Positions 32,343 to 43,371 of a stretch of 64,000 bases of DNA are shown here, one piece after another. Below the pieces are notes generated by a model that ran no database searches, was not told the DNA's origin, and saw only the letters and a list, made by a program, of their open reading frames with translations. Numbering within the stretch: the stretch's first letter is position 1; each line of letters starts with the position of its first letter. A program made the position numbers and the translations under genes. The DNA is taken from contig JBAJFE010000047.1 of the NCBI GenBank assembly GCA_037903355.1, forward strand, positions 62,001-126,000, read 5' to 3'. This stretch comes from Trichuris trichiura (Eukaryota; Nematoda; Enoplea; Trichinellida; Trichuridae).

Positions 32343-32825
32343 ATGACGAACAGAAGCTGCAAAGCTGGATTCAAGTTGGAAATCGTCAAGATGGCAAAAG
32401 AAAGCAACAATGCATAGGCGGCCAGGAAGTATGGCGTTACCCGGAAGATGGTGATTGATTGGAGGAAACAGGAAGAGGCCCTGAAAAAGATGCCAAAGAA
32501 ACAACGCGCAAGACGCTCAGGCTTTGCCTGGTGGCCGGAACTGGAGAACGGTTTGGCAGAATGGGTCCGAGAACAGCGACAGAGCGATCATATCGTCACA
32601 AGGAAAGACATGAGAGATCAAGCGACGAACTGGGCCAACCGCAACCCTTACTTAGCCTTCGGCTTCACCGCAACACAGGGATGTTGCAACCGTTTCATGA
32701 AAAGGAAGAACCTGGTTCTGAGGCAGAAGTCAAAAGTTGCACACAAAATCCCTGTGGTTTTGGAGGATAAGCTGGACGACACAGAAGACAATGACTGCCA
32801 GGCATTGACGAAGACCATACTTAAC
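32343..32825 (+). pseudogene. pogo/Tigger-type DNA-binding domain relic, block B
   Basis: Same organisation as 4759-5240, including the in-frame TAG before ARKYGVTRKMV. After the TAG the frame is open from 32,448 with the CENP-B-type signature GFTATQGCCNRFMKRKNLVLRQK; the tryptophan of GW has become Cys. There are many amino-acid differences from block A (for example WPELENGLAEWVREQRQ against WPERENSSAQWVREERQ), more than in neighbouring non-coding DNA as judged by eye. The catalytic domain is absent. Confidence 0.68.
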
Positions 32826-33719
32826 ATAACCCTTTTATCTCTTTCTATTAATGTTCTCCGCGTCATGCACCATGTATATATGCTTCTACATTCTATTCAT
32901 CCGTGTTTTGCATACAGCCGTTGTAATAGACGTCCAATAAACCTATTCAACACAATTCATTTCTCGTAGCCTACGCAATCCTGTGCAACAAGCACTGATG
33001 GCCAGCTGATCAGTTTTCGTACTGAAGTTGAGGCAAGACTGTTTCAGTTGAATGGACGATTAGCATTCACAGGAAACTGACTAATCAGACTTGATCTAGA
33101 CTTGAGCAATCAGCGTCGTCGTTACTGAGCCAATCATCACCATTCAGTAAGTAAGAAGGGGCGGTGTTCTTATACGCCGTAATATGCGGTAAGTTACTTT
33201 TATTCTTCGTTCAAAACCCAAGTCAGAAAGAGACAACCCCTTGTGAAAAAAATAAGGCTGTATTATTTGTCTAACATAGATTCCCTTGGTCATGTGAGAA
33301 TTATTATGAGCAATAAGCTAATTGTTGATTGACAAGTCATGTAGCAGCTTAGTTGCAATCTACTTTTCGAACATTTGCTTACTTATTTGAGTCAAGAAAT
33401 ATGAGGTCAAGTCTCTGACGTTGACAGTTGAGTTGGACAAGTTAAAAACTTTTTTTGCCATTAACTATACTTGTTTTCGCAGTTAAACGGCAGCAACATA
33501 CCGACGTCGTAAACCAGTTTCATAGCAACTTGTATAACATAAAAGAAAAGCGCAAAGACATAGAGAGTTGAAAAGCCGAAATACCGAAGGAAAGAAGCAC
33601 CTAAACGTCAACCACGATTTTGAAGATAAAGCAATTGCTATAGGTGCGTTTGTTAAATAACAGTTGTTTTCAATTGACATTTCAGGTCATAACAAAGGAG
33701 TATTGACGAAAAATTGAAA

Positions 33720-34960
33720 ATGTCTCTTGACGTCAGCACTGCTGATTTTGCGCTTCGCACCTACCATGAAGCAGCTGTAGCAGATCGTAGTTTCTTTATA
33801 TCACCTTTTTCGATATTGGTTGCTTTGGGAATGACCTATGTTGGTTCGTCTGGAAATACTAAATCACAAATGAAATCCAAATTATTTGAAGTTCGCTTGG
33901 AGATGAACAGATCAATTCGCTTATGAGCGGCGTAATGAAGTCTTTAAATTACAGCAATACAAAGGATGGTTACGAGTTATATATTGCAAATAAATTGTTT
34001 GGACAATCAGAGCTGCAAGTTTTACCAGAATTTAGAAAGTGCATACAAGAACATTATTCAGCGGATATAGAATTATTGGATTTTACAAAAAGTTTGGAGG
34101 CCTGCAAACATATCAACGACTGGGTTGAAGAGAAAACTAAAGGAAAAATTAAGGATCTTATTCCGAAAGGCGCAATAAATTCGCTAACCCGTTTGGTACT
34201 TACCAATGCCATATACTTCAAAGCGGATTGGAAAACTCCTTTTAAAAGTGAACTTACTAAAAAGACCACTTTCTACGTAAAGCAAGGTGAAGAAAAGACA
34301 GTTGAAATGATGCAAATGGACAAAGAGTTTCCATATAGCGAGACAGATGAACTTCAAATTTTGGGAATTCCATATGTGACTGAAAAGTTGTTAATGTATT
34401 TTATTCTACCGAAGGAAAGATTTGGTCTTAAAAACTTGATGACGAAACTGAATGCAAAGAAGCTACTTGATTTATTTGCCTCAGCGACTGAAAGAAAAGT
34501 TGAGGTAACTAAGCTAAATTAAGCATTGCAATTGAATACTGATAAAAGCTTCTTCTGTGGCGTCAGGTGGACATTCCGAAATTTAAATTGGAACACGAAC
34601 TCCAACTGAAGCAAGTGCTGCAGCGTCTCGGCCTAACCGATATGTTCGACCCAGGGTTGGCTAACTTCACCAAAATTACCGGAAAACGCGACCTCTTCGT
34701 CTCTGAAGCTTTTCATAAAGCATTCATTGAAGTAATTGAACAGTATTTTTTTTTCATCTGTGACATTCAATTTTTTATAGGTAAATGAGAAGGGAAGTGA
34801 AGCAGCAGCCGCAAGTGCAGTTGTCATGGGTTTTGGAAGTTCACTAGTGCAAATGAGCCCACCTAAGTTCATTGCTGATCATCCATTTTTGTTTGCAATA
34901 GTGGATCGCTCTAACAGAATTATCCTTTTCATTGGTGATTACTATGGTGTTTCTACTTAG
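33720..34960 (+). pseudogene. serpin 3 (block B partner of serpin 1, one-base frameshift)
   Basis: Exons 33720-34504, 34567-34731 and 34781-34960 in serpin layout. A single missing A near 33,889 (TTTGAAGTTCG where serpin 1 has TTTCAAAGTTCA) shifts the frame after residue 57, so translation from the ATG ends at 33,926. Otherwise all motifs are present: NAIYFKADWKTPF, hinge NEKGSEAAAASAVVM, FIADHPFLFAI. The reactive loop reads GFGSSLVQM, different from both intact genes. The core of exon 1 differs from serpin 1 at many sites (EFRKCIQEH, LDFTKSLEACKH) although flanks are about 98-99% alike. A sequencing error at the single base cannot be excluded. Confidence 0.85.
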
Positions 34961-35908
34961 ATTGCTTTAGTATCTTGCCAGTTATGCATTAGTAACTGTG
35001 GTCTAACGGTTTCAATACTGAATGAATAAACGATGATTGCTCTTTCAAGTTTAGTTGACGGATATCTTGCTGCTTTCGAATGCATCTCTTGCTCAACGGT
35101 TCAATATATTGTTGCTGAAGAAGTCCTTTCGACTACAAACGACAGATGTTAGTTTTTTAACGAAGGAATAAACAAGTGAACGTCGATAAGAAGGTACAAA
35201 ACATGATACCGGAAAGATAAGAACAGAAGATCAAGTCGACCAAGTCCACCACTTCAGTAAACACTATTGGGGCATTGTTTGTGTGGATTTTCACCCATTT
35301 GACGAAACTTTCAGGGCTTTTCCTGTCTTCCGCGCCCTTCATAATTATCAAACACGTACATGACCTACTGTGACTGTTCTAAAAGCCTTTTCCAGCCGGT
35401 GAACATTAATAAAAATGCTCTTGCCAAACCGAATCCCTATGAGCAATCGAATCACTACGTTAGAAAAATTAAGGCGACAATATCGCAAATAGCCATGCAA
35501 GCAAAGCCGTAACTACAAGAAAGAATTATGCAGGTTCGTTCTTTGAGCCAAAATGATCCTTTTCACAGAACGTTACACAAGCGTTAGAACTGACGATTAG
35601 ATATTTCAGAAAGGGGTGCGCGCTACAGTCACCGTACGAACATATCGTGAAACAAGGCCGCACATTTTAAAAACTGGGACAATGTTTTTTATCCTAAGGG
35701 GACTGAAAATATAACTTTTTGGTACGTGACCATAGGTTTACATGTTTGGACTGTTTCTACGGAGTTTGTCCTGTTGAAAAGTACAAAAGATATTAATCGT
35801 AGGCCTTAGCATTCAGACCGAACGTGACCCGTCCACAACGGTATTAAGAATTCGTGTCAAACATTCGCCATCTCGTCGCTATCAACTCATTGCCACCAAG
35901 TCGCCCTG

Positions 35909-36395
35909 GCGAACTTATTAATACCAACTGGCCGGGGCTGGTTCCATTCTTCTCTATTCTTTGCTGCGGTCGTTTGGACGCGGCCATGACGGTAAGCGAA
36001 TGCGATCTTCAGTTGGACCTGCTGCGCTGTTACAAGGTACAACATTTTGCTTACGCAAAATAGAAACGGGGGAAGAAAAACGTAGCTGTTCTTACTTAGG
36101 CCTTGTGCTGTTGTGCGTAGGAATTGCCTAGCATAAAAGGAGCAAGCCGCTAAGGGACATCTGGCATGATCTGCCGTAGATGGACTGATTCATCCAACAA
36201 GCAACAACAACTACGTTTTTCTTCCTCTGTTTCTATCTGATATAAGCAAAATGTTGTGCTTCGTAACAGCGCATCAGGTCCAACCGAAGACCGCATTCAC
36301 TTACCGTCATGGTCGCGTAAAAGCGACCCTAACAAAGGCTGGAGAAGAACAGAACCAGCCGTGGCGAGTGGGTGCCAAAACGTTCGCCACGGCAA
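35909..36395. repeat. fold-back element, block B
   Basis: Copy of 8,327-8,812 with the same inverted arms. The left arm is identical by eye to block A; the right arm and spacer have several changes. Confidence 0.62.
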
Positions 36396-37638
36396 ACAAG
36401 CCGCTGTGAGTTGCCTGTCGGCGAGCTATCCTGGGGTGTGGGATCGCTAAAACAGGCACAAGAATGAAACCAAATTCTTTTACAAAAGAAATAAAGTACA
36501 CCACCTTTCATAAAAACTCACGTCTTTATAAGGGCAACTATATACAATGTTAAGGAACTAGTTCCCACAAAATATAGCTCGAGGGTATAAACCTGGTAAC
36601 GAACCTGTGCCGGCACTTTGAAACTTTCACAGAAAGGTACTATAGATAAATTACTTTTCTTCTTTGTTCAAATCCATGTTGGAAACAAAGAGAGAAAACC
36701 CTGTGAAAAAGTCAGGCTGTTATTTGACTAACATAGATTCTCTCAGTCATGTGAGAATTATTGTGAGCAATAAGCTGAATGGCGATTGCCAAGTCACGTA
36801 GCTACATGGTTGCAATCTGCTTTTCAAATATTTGCTTACTTATTTTAACAATATAGTAAGCAACCCTTGACAGCTGTTTCAATCTTTTATACAGAGCCCG
36901 CTGTAGGCTGCCGTATAAACATTGAGCAGTTATAAATAGCCGGTACGAAGGTAGATCAGAAGACAAGTAACAGCAACGAATTAATCGTAATAACAAAATT
37001 GCAGTGGGCTCCTGGGCACCCTTCACTTTATTGAATGTTTTGTACAAATTCAGCAACCGACCAGTAAAGGTAAGGACGTCAATTTTCGTTAGCTTTCAGA
37101 TATGTTTTCTTTTTCCTACAGCGCATAAACAGTACTTTAGATAGAAGTCTGTTGTAAATTTATATACACAGCACTCACAGTTCGGTTAGGAGCTCTATTT
37201 TACTGTCAGCACACGCCTAACTTACCAGCACTGGGATTCAGTAAAAGCATAACCCAACATGCAGAAAGAAGCACTAGAGCCAACGTATCAACAGTGAGTA
37301 AGAAGAAAACGCATGTGTTGAGCACTTGTCTTGCGCTACAGCCAGCAAGATTCATCGGCAAAGTCATAGCCTATCCTTTTCTGACAAGGTCTATAAACAA
37401 TCCGTAGGCTCAGAACTTTAAAAAACGTGAGGCCAACTCTCTTATGTTGACAGTTGCTTTCGACAGATTAGAAAAATTACTTTCGCCATTAACTAAACAT
37501 GTTCCCACAATTAAGTCGCAGCGGCACACCGACGTCGCAAACCGGTTTTCTGGCAACTTGTAAAACTTATAAGAAAAGCGCAAAAACATACAGAGTTCAA
37601 CAGCTGATATACCAAAGGAAAGAAGAATACTAAGAGCT

Positions 37639-37881
37639 TGTTGTAAATTTATATGCGCAGCACTCGGAGTTCGGTTAGAAAGTCTGCGTTACTGTCAGCA
37701 CACGCCTAACTAACAAGCACGGGTGTTCAGCGAAAGCGCAAACTAGCGATTAGAAAGAGAGCGAGCAAACAGGCAGCGACCAGCGTGTCGCACAGTTGGC
37801 AATGTGCCAAACGTCAGTTATCTTGACACGCGTAATTGATGCGCTGATATTTGACGTGTCAGTTTGCATTTCTCAGCACTT
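37639..37881 (-). repeat. copia LTR (3' LTR in element orientation)
   Basis: About 240 bp, roughly 93-95% similar by eye to the other LTR. Preceded by the target duplication GAGCT. Confidence 0.88.
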
Positions 37882-37962
37882 CCTCTCCAACTGACTGAGT
37901 CAAATATGGAACTTATCCGCTGCCAAGTACGCAAGCACTACAAGGCTACACATGAGAAAGCC

Positions 37963-39066
37963 CTAATCCTTCACGTAGTTCGTGAAAACGGATACGGCTA
38001 GTGGCTTCCTCTGCGCGAAACTTTTCGCAACAAGGCGAGCTTTGTAACGAACAACCGTTCTATCTGCCTTCTTCCAGTGCATGCTTTCTTTGGCCTTCGT
38101 TGCCTCTGCATATGATTTCGGGATTTCAGCGTCAACTGATAAAAGCACATAATCATCAAAACGCAGAGGTTTTCTCAGTTGAGCTCGATACCGTAGACTC
38201 CGCATCTCTGCTCCAACTGAATCGCTTTCCGTCGAGAGCCATTTTTCTTTTTCTCCCTCAAGAAGAACTACTTTCTTACTAAAAGACTCGTTAAACTTCA
38301 CGTCCGTCACTTTTTCCACACGATGCTTTCGAGAATCGTAGATCTTATAGATCTTATTACTCGAACCGTAACCAACAAATATTACTTTTCTCGCCTTTGC
38401 GTCGAGTTTGTTTCTGTGCTGTGCTGGCAACCACACGTACGCATCGCAGCCGAACACTCTAAGACGTCCAACTGAAGGTTGTTTTCCAAACCATCGTTCA
38501 TACGGCGTTGCAGTGTTTTCCTTTCGGTTTGGTACGCGATTCATAAGATAAGCAGCTGTATTTACAGCTTCTGCCCATAGGCATTTCGGCAGATTTCTGG
38601 CGCATAGCATTGACCTTGCCTTTTCTAAAAGAGTTCTATTCTCTCGTTCAGCCATGCCGTTACACTCAGGAGTGTAAGGTGGGCTCTTCTCGTGAAGTAT
38701 TCCGTTCTCCGCAAGAAAGTCGCTGACGATCTTGTTAACAAACTCTGTTTCGCAGTCTGACCATAGACGCTTCACCGCACGTCCTGTCTCCCGTTTGACC
38801 TCACTTATCGCGGACTTCAAGCATTTAAGGACATCATCTTTCCCTTTCATGAAGTACATCTTACGGTATCCTGATGATGACTCATCCCTGAAGCAGACGA
38901 AATAATGACTACCACCAACAGAGGGCTGGACAAACGGCCCGCAAACATCTGTGTGAAGTATCTCGCCAGGAAGGCAGTTTCGTCGTTCGATAACTTCTTT
39001 GTGTGGCTTACGTGACAAAGAGCCAAAAATACAGCCTTCGCAAAAAAATTCTGCTCTCCTGTGATT
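37963..39066 (-). pseudogene. copia integrase with remnant of RT start
   Basis: Minus strand. The integrase core shows ILHTDVCGPF, the second Asp in RLWSDCETEF, and the Glu in PECNGMAERENRTLLEKARSM, followed by the usual copia spacing (WAEAVNTAAYLMNRVPNR, GKQPSVGRLRVFGCDAYV). The zinc-finger half lies in another frame (39,251-38,847), and the CEGC motif near 39,040 is frame-shifted. After PKSYAEATK...MHWKKA the sequence jumps to VVRYKARLVAKSFAQ and stops. The RT core with its catalytic aspartates and all of RNase H are missing. Confidence 0.88.
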
Positions 39067-39410
39067 TGGAGTCCATCAACAAGATTTCGCTCATTCATCA
39101 CTTTAATCTTGTCGGTGATAACGTGCCCAAGTCGTTGGTGCCACAGTTCCAGTGAAACACCTCCAGCGGCAACAGCCATCGCAGACAGAAGAGGTTGAGA
39201 ACGTCGACGAATGAGTAAAGTGTACAAATCACCATTTTTGTATCCTACCAAGTCAGTCTTTCCATCCTTCGCTAAACTGACTCTGTCGGCTTCAATCGTA
39301 ATGTTGTACCCACGAGCAGCTGCAGCTGCAAGGCTAAACAGTCAGCTTGATCCAAATTCAGGTACGTAGAGAACGTCATTGAGGGTAGACAAATACCACG
39401 TTTTTCCGTT

Positions 39411-40352
39411 CTACACTTCAACATCAATAGTTCCCACTCCAACAGCGTAAACAAGCTTGTCACCACCCACTCTCACTCCGCAAGGATCGATTTCTTTAAA
39501 CGTGGAGAACCAATGCCGATTACGCGTGATGTGCTTAAAGGCACCAGAATCAGCGATCAATCCGTCATTTCTCTCTTGACGTAATTCTGTGCTCGTCTGT
39601 ACGACGAAGCCACCACGAGTCGGCCGTTCATTTTTTGGATTCATTGCGGCCGTAACCATGCACCTTTTGTTGCGGCATTCTCGCTGGATGTGACCTTTCT
39701 TTTTGCAATTCCAGCATACCACATTTTTGTACCTGCGTGCGCTGTTTGCGTTCTTCGACGAGTTGCGAGGTTCTCTTCCAACGAACGCATCACCAACGGC
39801 TTCTGTTTGTACAGAATCACTCAACTGATCCGACTTGCAAGCAAGCAACTGTGACGTCAGATCAGAAAGTTTCGCAAACTTCGATGCAGACAGCCTCCAC
39901 GACTGACGGAAGTAGTCGAACTCAGGCAGAAGACATTGTAGAGCTTTCCCGACAATTGTAGCGTCGTCTAACACAATGTTCAATGACTGCATTTTGTTAA
40001 CTATGGCATTCAGCCCAGCAATAAACGAGGCAACGTTCATACCAGGTTTCCACGTGTACGCATGAAACTCTGAAGACACCAGAAGTTTATTGCTCACCGT
40101 TGCCTGTTCCTTGATGCTTATGATGGTGTCCATCATCTCTTTGGACGTCTTGCAGGAACGAATAAACGCATGATGAAAGTCATCTAGTGACCGAGAGATG
40201 ATACTCCTGGCGATAGCATCCCTCTTCTTCCAGGCTTTGACTTTTTCATCGCCCACAGCCGGGCACAAAGTCTCTCCACTCACTAGATCAGAGCAATCCC
40301 GGGCTTCTACGATGGCCTCAATTTCAAACTTCCAGCGCGTAGTTTTCACCAT
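39411..40352 (-). CDS. gag: copia Gag with start of protease
   Basis: 313 residues on the minus strand. The N-terminal two thirds has the UBN2-like capsid pattern of copia elements (RSISRSLDD-type helices, LLPEFDYF). It is followed by a zinc knuckle CWNCKKKGHIQREC and then the protease active site GLIADSGAFKHIT. The frame ends at 39,411, and downstream protease pieces continue in other frames, so the polyprotein is broken. The usual first exon-like start of copia gag is short here: the ATG at 40,352 lies about 230 bp inside the element. Confidence 0.85.
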   Translation of the reverse strand: MVKTTRWKFEIEAIVEARDCSDLVSGETLCPAVGDEKVKAWKKRDAIARSIISRSLDDFHHAFIRSCKTSKEMMDTIISIKEQATVSNKLLVSSEFHAYTWKPGMNVASFIAGLNAIVNKMQSLNIVLDDATIVGKALQCLLPEFDYFRQSWRLSASKFAKLSDLTSQLLACKSDQLSDSVQTEAVGDAFVGREPRNSSKNANSARRYKNVVCWNCKKKGHIQRECRNKRCMVTAAMNPKNERPTRGGFVVQTSTELRQERNDGLIADSGAFKHITRNRHWFSTFKEIDPCGVRVGGDKLVYAVGVGTIDVEV

Positions 40353-40583
40353 TCAGCTGAACCAGGCCTCTTCCCAGTTCCATCACTTGTTCGCAGCAGC
40401 GGTATTCTGATCAATACAGATCCGTTCGCAACTTCTTCGCTGACGTTACAGTCCTCAGACAACGTCAACTCACAACGAACCGAAGCAAAAGCTTCAACGA
40501 ATACACTTTCGGACAAGTGGAACTCACAGGCGTTCGTGTTGACAACTTCCTCAACTTAGTGCTCAGCAACTGGCGCAGGCGAA

Positions 40584-40603
40584 GCGTACTGGGCCCATAA
40601 CCT
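40584..40603 (-). promoter_or_regulatory. copia primer-binding site for half initiator-Met tRNA
   Basis: On the minus strand, just inside the 5' LTR, GGTTATGGGCCCAGTACGC is complementary to the anticodon arm of eukaryotic initiator tRNA-Met rather than to its 3' end. This is the known copia priming mode. Confidence 0.8.
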
Positions 40604-40842
40604 GTTGTAAATTTATATGCGCAGCACTCGGAGTTCGGTTAGGAAGTCTACTTTACTGTCAGCACACGCCTAACTAACAAGCACGGGTGTTCAGCGAAAG
40701 CGCAAACTAGCGGGTAGAAAGAGAGCGAGCAACTAGGCAGCGCCCAGCGTGTCGCACAGTCGGCAATGCGCCAAAAAGTCAGTCATCTTGACACGCGTAA
40801 TTGATGCGCTCATATTTGACGTGTCAGTTTGCATTCCTCAAC
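40604..40842 (-). repeat. copia LTR (5' LTR in element orientation)
   Basis: 239 bp, bounded by the primer-binding site on the left and the target duplication GAGCT on the right. Confidence 0.88.
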
Positions 40843-40966
40843 AGAGCTCAAACGTCAACTTTGAGTTTGAAAATAAGGCGACTTCTATAAGTGCGTTTCT
40901 TAAATAATGGTTGCTTTCAATTGGTATTTCAGGTCACAGCAAAGGAGTATTGATGGAAAATTGAAA

Positions 40967-42302
40967 ATGTCTCTTGATGTTATCACTGCTGATTTTGCGC
41001 TTCGTACCTACCATGAAGCAGCTGTAGCAAACCACAGTTCTTTATGTCACCTTTTTCGATACTGATTGCTTTGGGAATGACCTAAGTTGGTTCGTCTGGA
41101 AATACTAAATCACAAATACTAAATCCAAATTATTTGGATTTAGTATTTCTGACTTAGTATTTCCAGACGAACCAACATATGTCATTCCCAAAGCCGTCTG
41201 GAAATACTAAATCCAAATTATTTGACAGTTCACGTGGAGATGGACAGATCAATTTGCTTATGAGCAATGGAATCAAGTCTTTAAATTACAGCAATACCAA
41301 GGATGGTTACGAGTTGTATATAGCGAATGGATTGTTTGGGCAATCGGAGCTGCAAGTTTTACCAAGATTTAGAAAGCGCATACAAAAACATTATTCAGCG
41401 GATATAGAATTATCGAATTTCAAGAAGAGTTTGAAAGCGTGCCAACATATCAACGACTGGGTTGAAAAGAAAACTAAAGGAAAGATTAAAGATCTTATTC
41501 CGAAAGGAGCAATAAATTCGCTAACCCGTTTGGTACTTACAAATGCCATATACTTCAAAGCGGGTTGGAAAACTCCTTTTGAAAGCGCACTTACTAAAAT
41601 TTCTACTTTCTACGTAAAGCAAGGTGAAGAAAAGACAGTTGAAATGATGCAAATGGACAAGGAGTTCCCATACAGCGAGACAGATGAACTTCAAATTTTG
41701 GGAATTCCTTATGTGACTGAAAAGTTGTTAATGTATTTTGTTCTACCGAAGGAAAGATTTGGTCTTAAGAGCTTGATGACGAAACTGAATGCAACGAGGC
41801 TACTTGATTTATTTGACTCAGCGACTGAAAGAAAAGTTGAGGTAACTAAGCTAAATTAAGCATTGCAATTGAATACTGATAAAAGCTATTTCTGTAGCGT
41901 CAGGTGGACATTCCGAAATTTAAATTGGAACATGATCTCAAACTGAAGCAAGTGCTGCAGAGTCTCGGCCTCACTGATATGTTCGACCCAGGGTTGGCCA
42001 ACTTCAGCAAAATTACCGGAAAGTACGACCTCTTCGTCTCTGAAGTTTTTCGTAAAGCATTCATTGAAGTAATTGAACAGTCTTTTTTTTCATCTGTGAC
42101 ATTTAATTTTTTATAGGTAAATGAGAAGGGAAGTGAAACAGCAGCAGCAGCAGCAACTGCAGTTCTTATAGCTGTCGGAAGTTCACTGGTGCGAATAAGT
42201 GCGCCCAAGTTCACTGCAGATCATCCATTTTTGTTTGCAATAGTGGATCGCTCTAGCGGAATTATCCTTTTCATTGGTGATTACTATGGCGTCTCTGCTT
42301 AG
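40967..42302 (+). pseudogene. serpin 4 (block B partner of serpin 2, broken in exon 1)
   Basis: The exon pattern is kept (40967-41841, 41904-42068, 42117-42302). The first exon is damaged: two bases are missing in ACAGTTCTTTATG, TATGTTGG has become TAAGTTGG, and a fold-back duplication occupies about 41,068-41,194. From 41,179 an open frame of 226 residues resumes the serpin body. Exons 2 and 3 are open and carry the C-terminal signature FTADHPFLFAI. The hinge reads GSETAAAAAT, two residues longer than in the other three copies because of extra GCA codons, which would displace the reactive bond. The loop continues AVLIAVGSSLVRIS. Confidence 0.85.
41068..41194. repeat. fold-back palindrome inside serpin 4 exon 1
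   Basis: The sequence from GCTTTGGGAATGACC to the centre CCAAATTATTTGG (about 41,125-41,137) is followed by its near-complement ending GTCATTCCCAAAGC. The original strand then resumes at GTCTGGAAATACTAAATCC. Confidence 0.88.
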
Positions 42303-43371
42303 ATTGCTTTAGTATATTGCCAGTTATGCGTGTGTAACTGTAGTCTAACGGTTTTGAAAGTGAATGAATAAATGGTAATTGCTCCTGAAAGTTTAATTGA
42401 CGGATATCCTGCTGGTTTCGAATGCATCTCTTGGTCAAAGGCTGAATATATTGTTGCTGCAAAAGTCCTTTCGACCACAAAGGACAGATGCTAGTTCTTT
42501 AATGAAGGAATAAAGAAGTGAACGTCGAAAAGAGGGTACAAAACATGATAGGAACATAAGATAAGAACAGAGGACCAAGTCGACCAAATCCCCTCTATCA
42601 AGTTGCCATTTATGTAGAGTCGTAAATGACCGCGGAGAAACAGTGAGCCATGAATGGGCAATATCCGAAGGGAACAATGATCCATACAGACAACGAGCTC
42701 ACGCAAGGTGACCTTCTGCAAACTGGGCGCGGCCCTTCATCAGAAAATAGCCGCAGTCAGATCACACTAAGGGTCTTCCCAAGTTAAGGCAATGTGGGTG
42801 CGACGACTTCGCGTCGTTGTCATCAGCAAGGGCCTCGTCCAGTGCCTAGCGCAAGCACATAAGTAATATTACTTTAGTAAACATTGTTGGGGCATTGTTT
42901 GTGTTAAATAACATGTAGTTGTCAGTTTTTCACTTCCAAGTATTTACGCTTTCTGTTCAGATGACAAGGAGTTATTGCATTACTTCTTCCTTTTGAAGCT
43001 GAGCAATCTTTTGCTTACTTGGGCTGGGAATAAGCATCTGCTATAGCCAGCGTTTGTGCTTTGCTTGCGAACTGTTCGAACCTGTTGCCAAACTGTGGTC
43101 CGCTTACTCAATTCATTCGCAAAAAAAGCATGTTTTTTGTTGATTTTTCCGTATAGTCAACAGTGCTTTAATGTGGCGTTTTTTGAGTCACGCTGTCGGC
43201 TGAAGCGTAAATTATTAAAATGACCACTGAAGATTTAAATTTTACACTGCTCGTCGTGAGGCACATTTCATGTACTTTTCTTGAACTTGATCTCTTACGT
43301 GGCTTATTGATACAGCCGAATTCTGTTCTGTCTTAAAAGTTGTTCCCGTGTGATTTCCCTTAATAAAGACA
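42303..43371. other. non-coding stretch downstream of serpin 4
   Basis: AATAAA near 42,365 may end the serpin transcript. The rest matches 11,412-12,481 in block A and shows no gene. Confidence 0.5.

Larger units (their letters stand above)
37639..40842 (-). mobile_element. copia-type LTR retrotransposon lacking reverse transcriptase
   Basis: LTRs at 37,639-37,881 and 40,604-40,842 start TGTTGTAAATTTATATG and end CAGCA/CAACA on the plus strand. The 5-bp target duplication GAGCT lies at 37,634-37,638 and 40,843-40,847. The undisturbed site AAGAGCTCAAACG is found in block A at about 10,048. The element lies on the minus strand and encodes gag, protease and integrase. Almost all of RT and RNase H is deleted, so its length is 3.2 kb rather than the usual 5 kb. 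It inserted about 120 bp upstream of serpin 4 after the block duplication. Confidence 0.93.

Noticed and set aside
40580..40605. tRNA-like sequence (CTGGGCCCATAACC) as a tRNA gene
   Set aside because: Only the anticodon arm is present and it lies directly inside the copia LTR; it is the primer-binding site.
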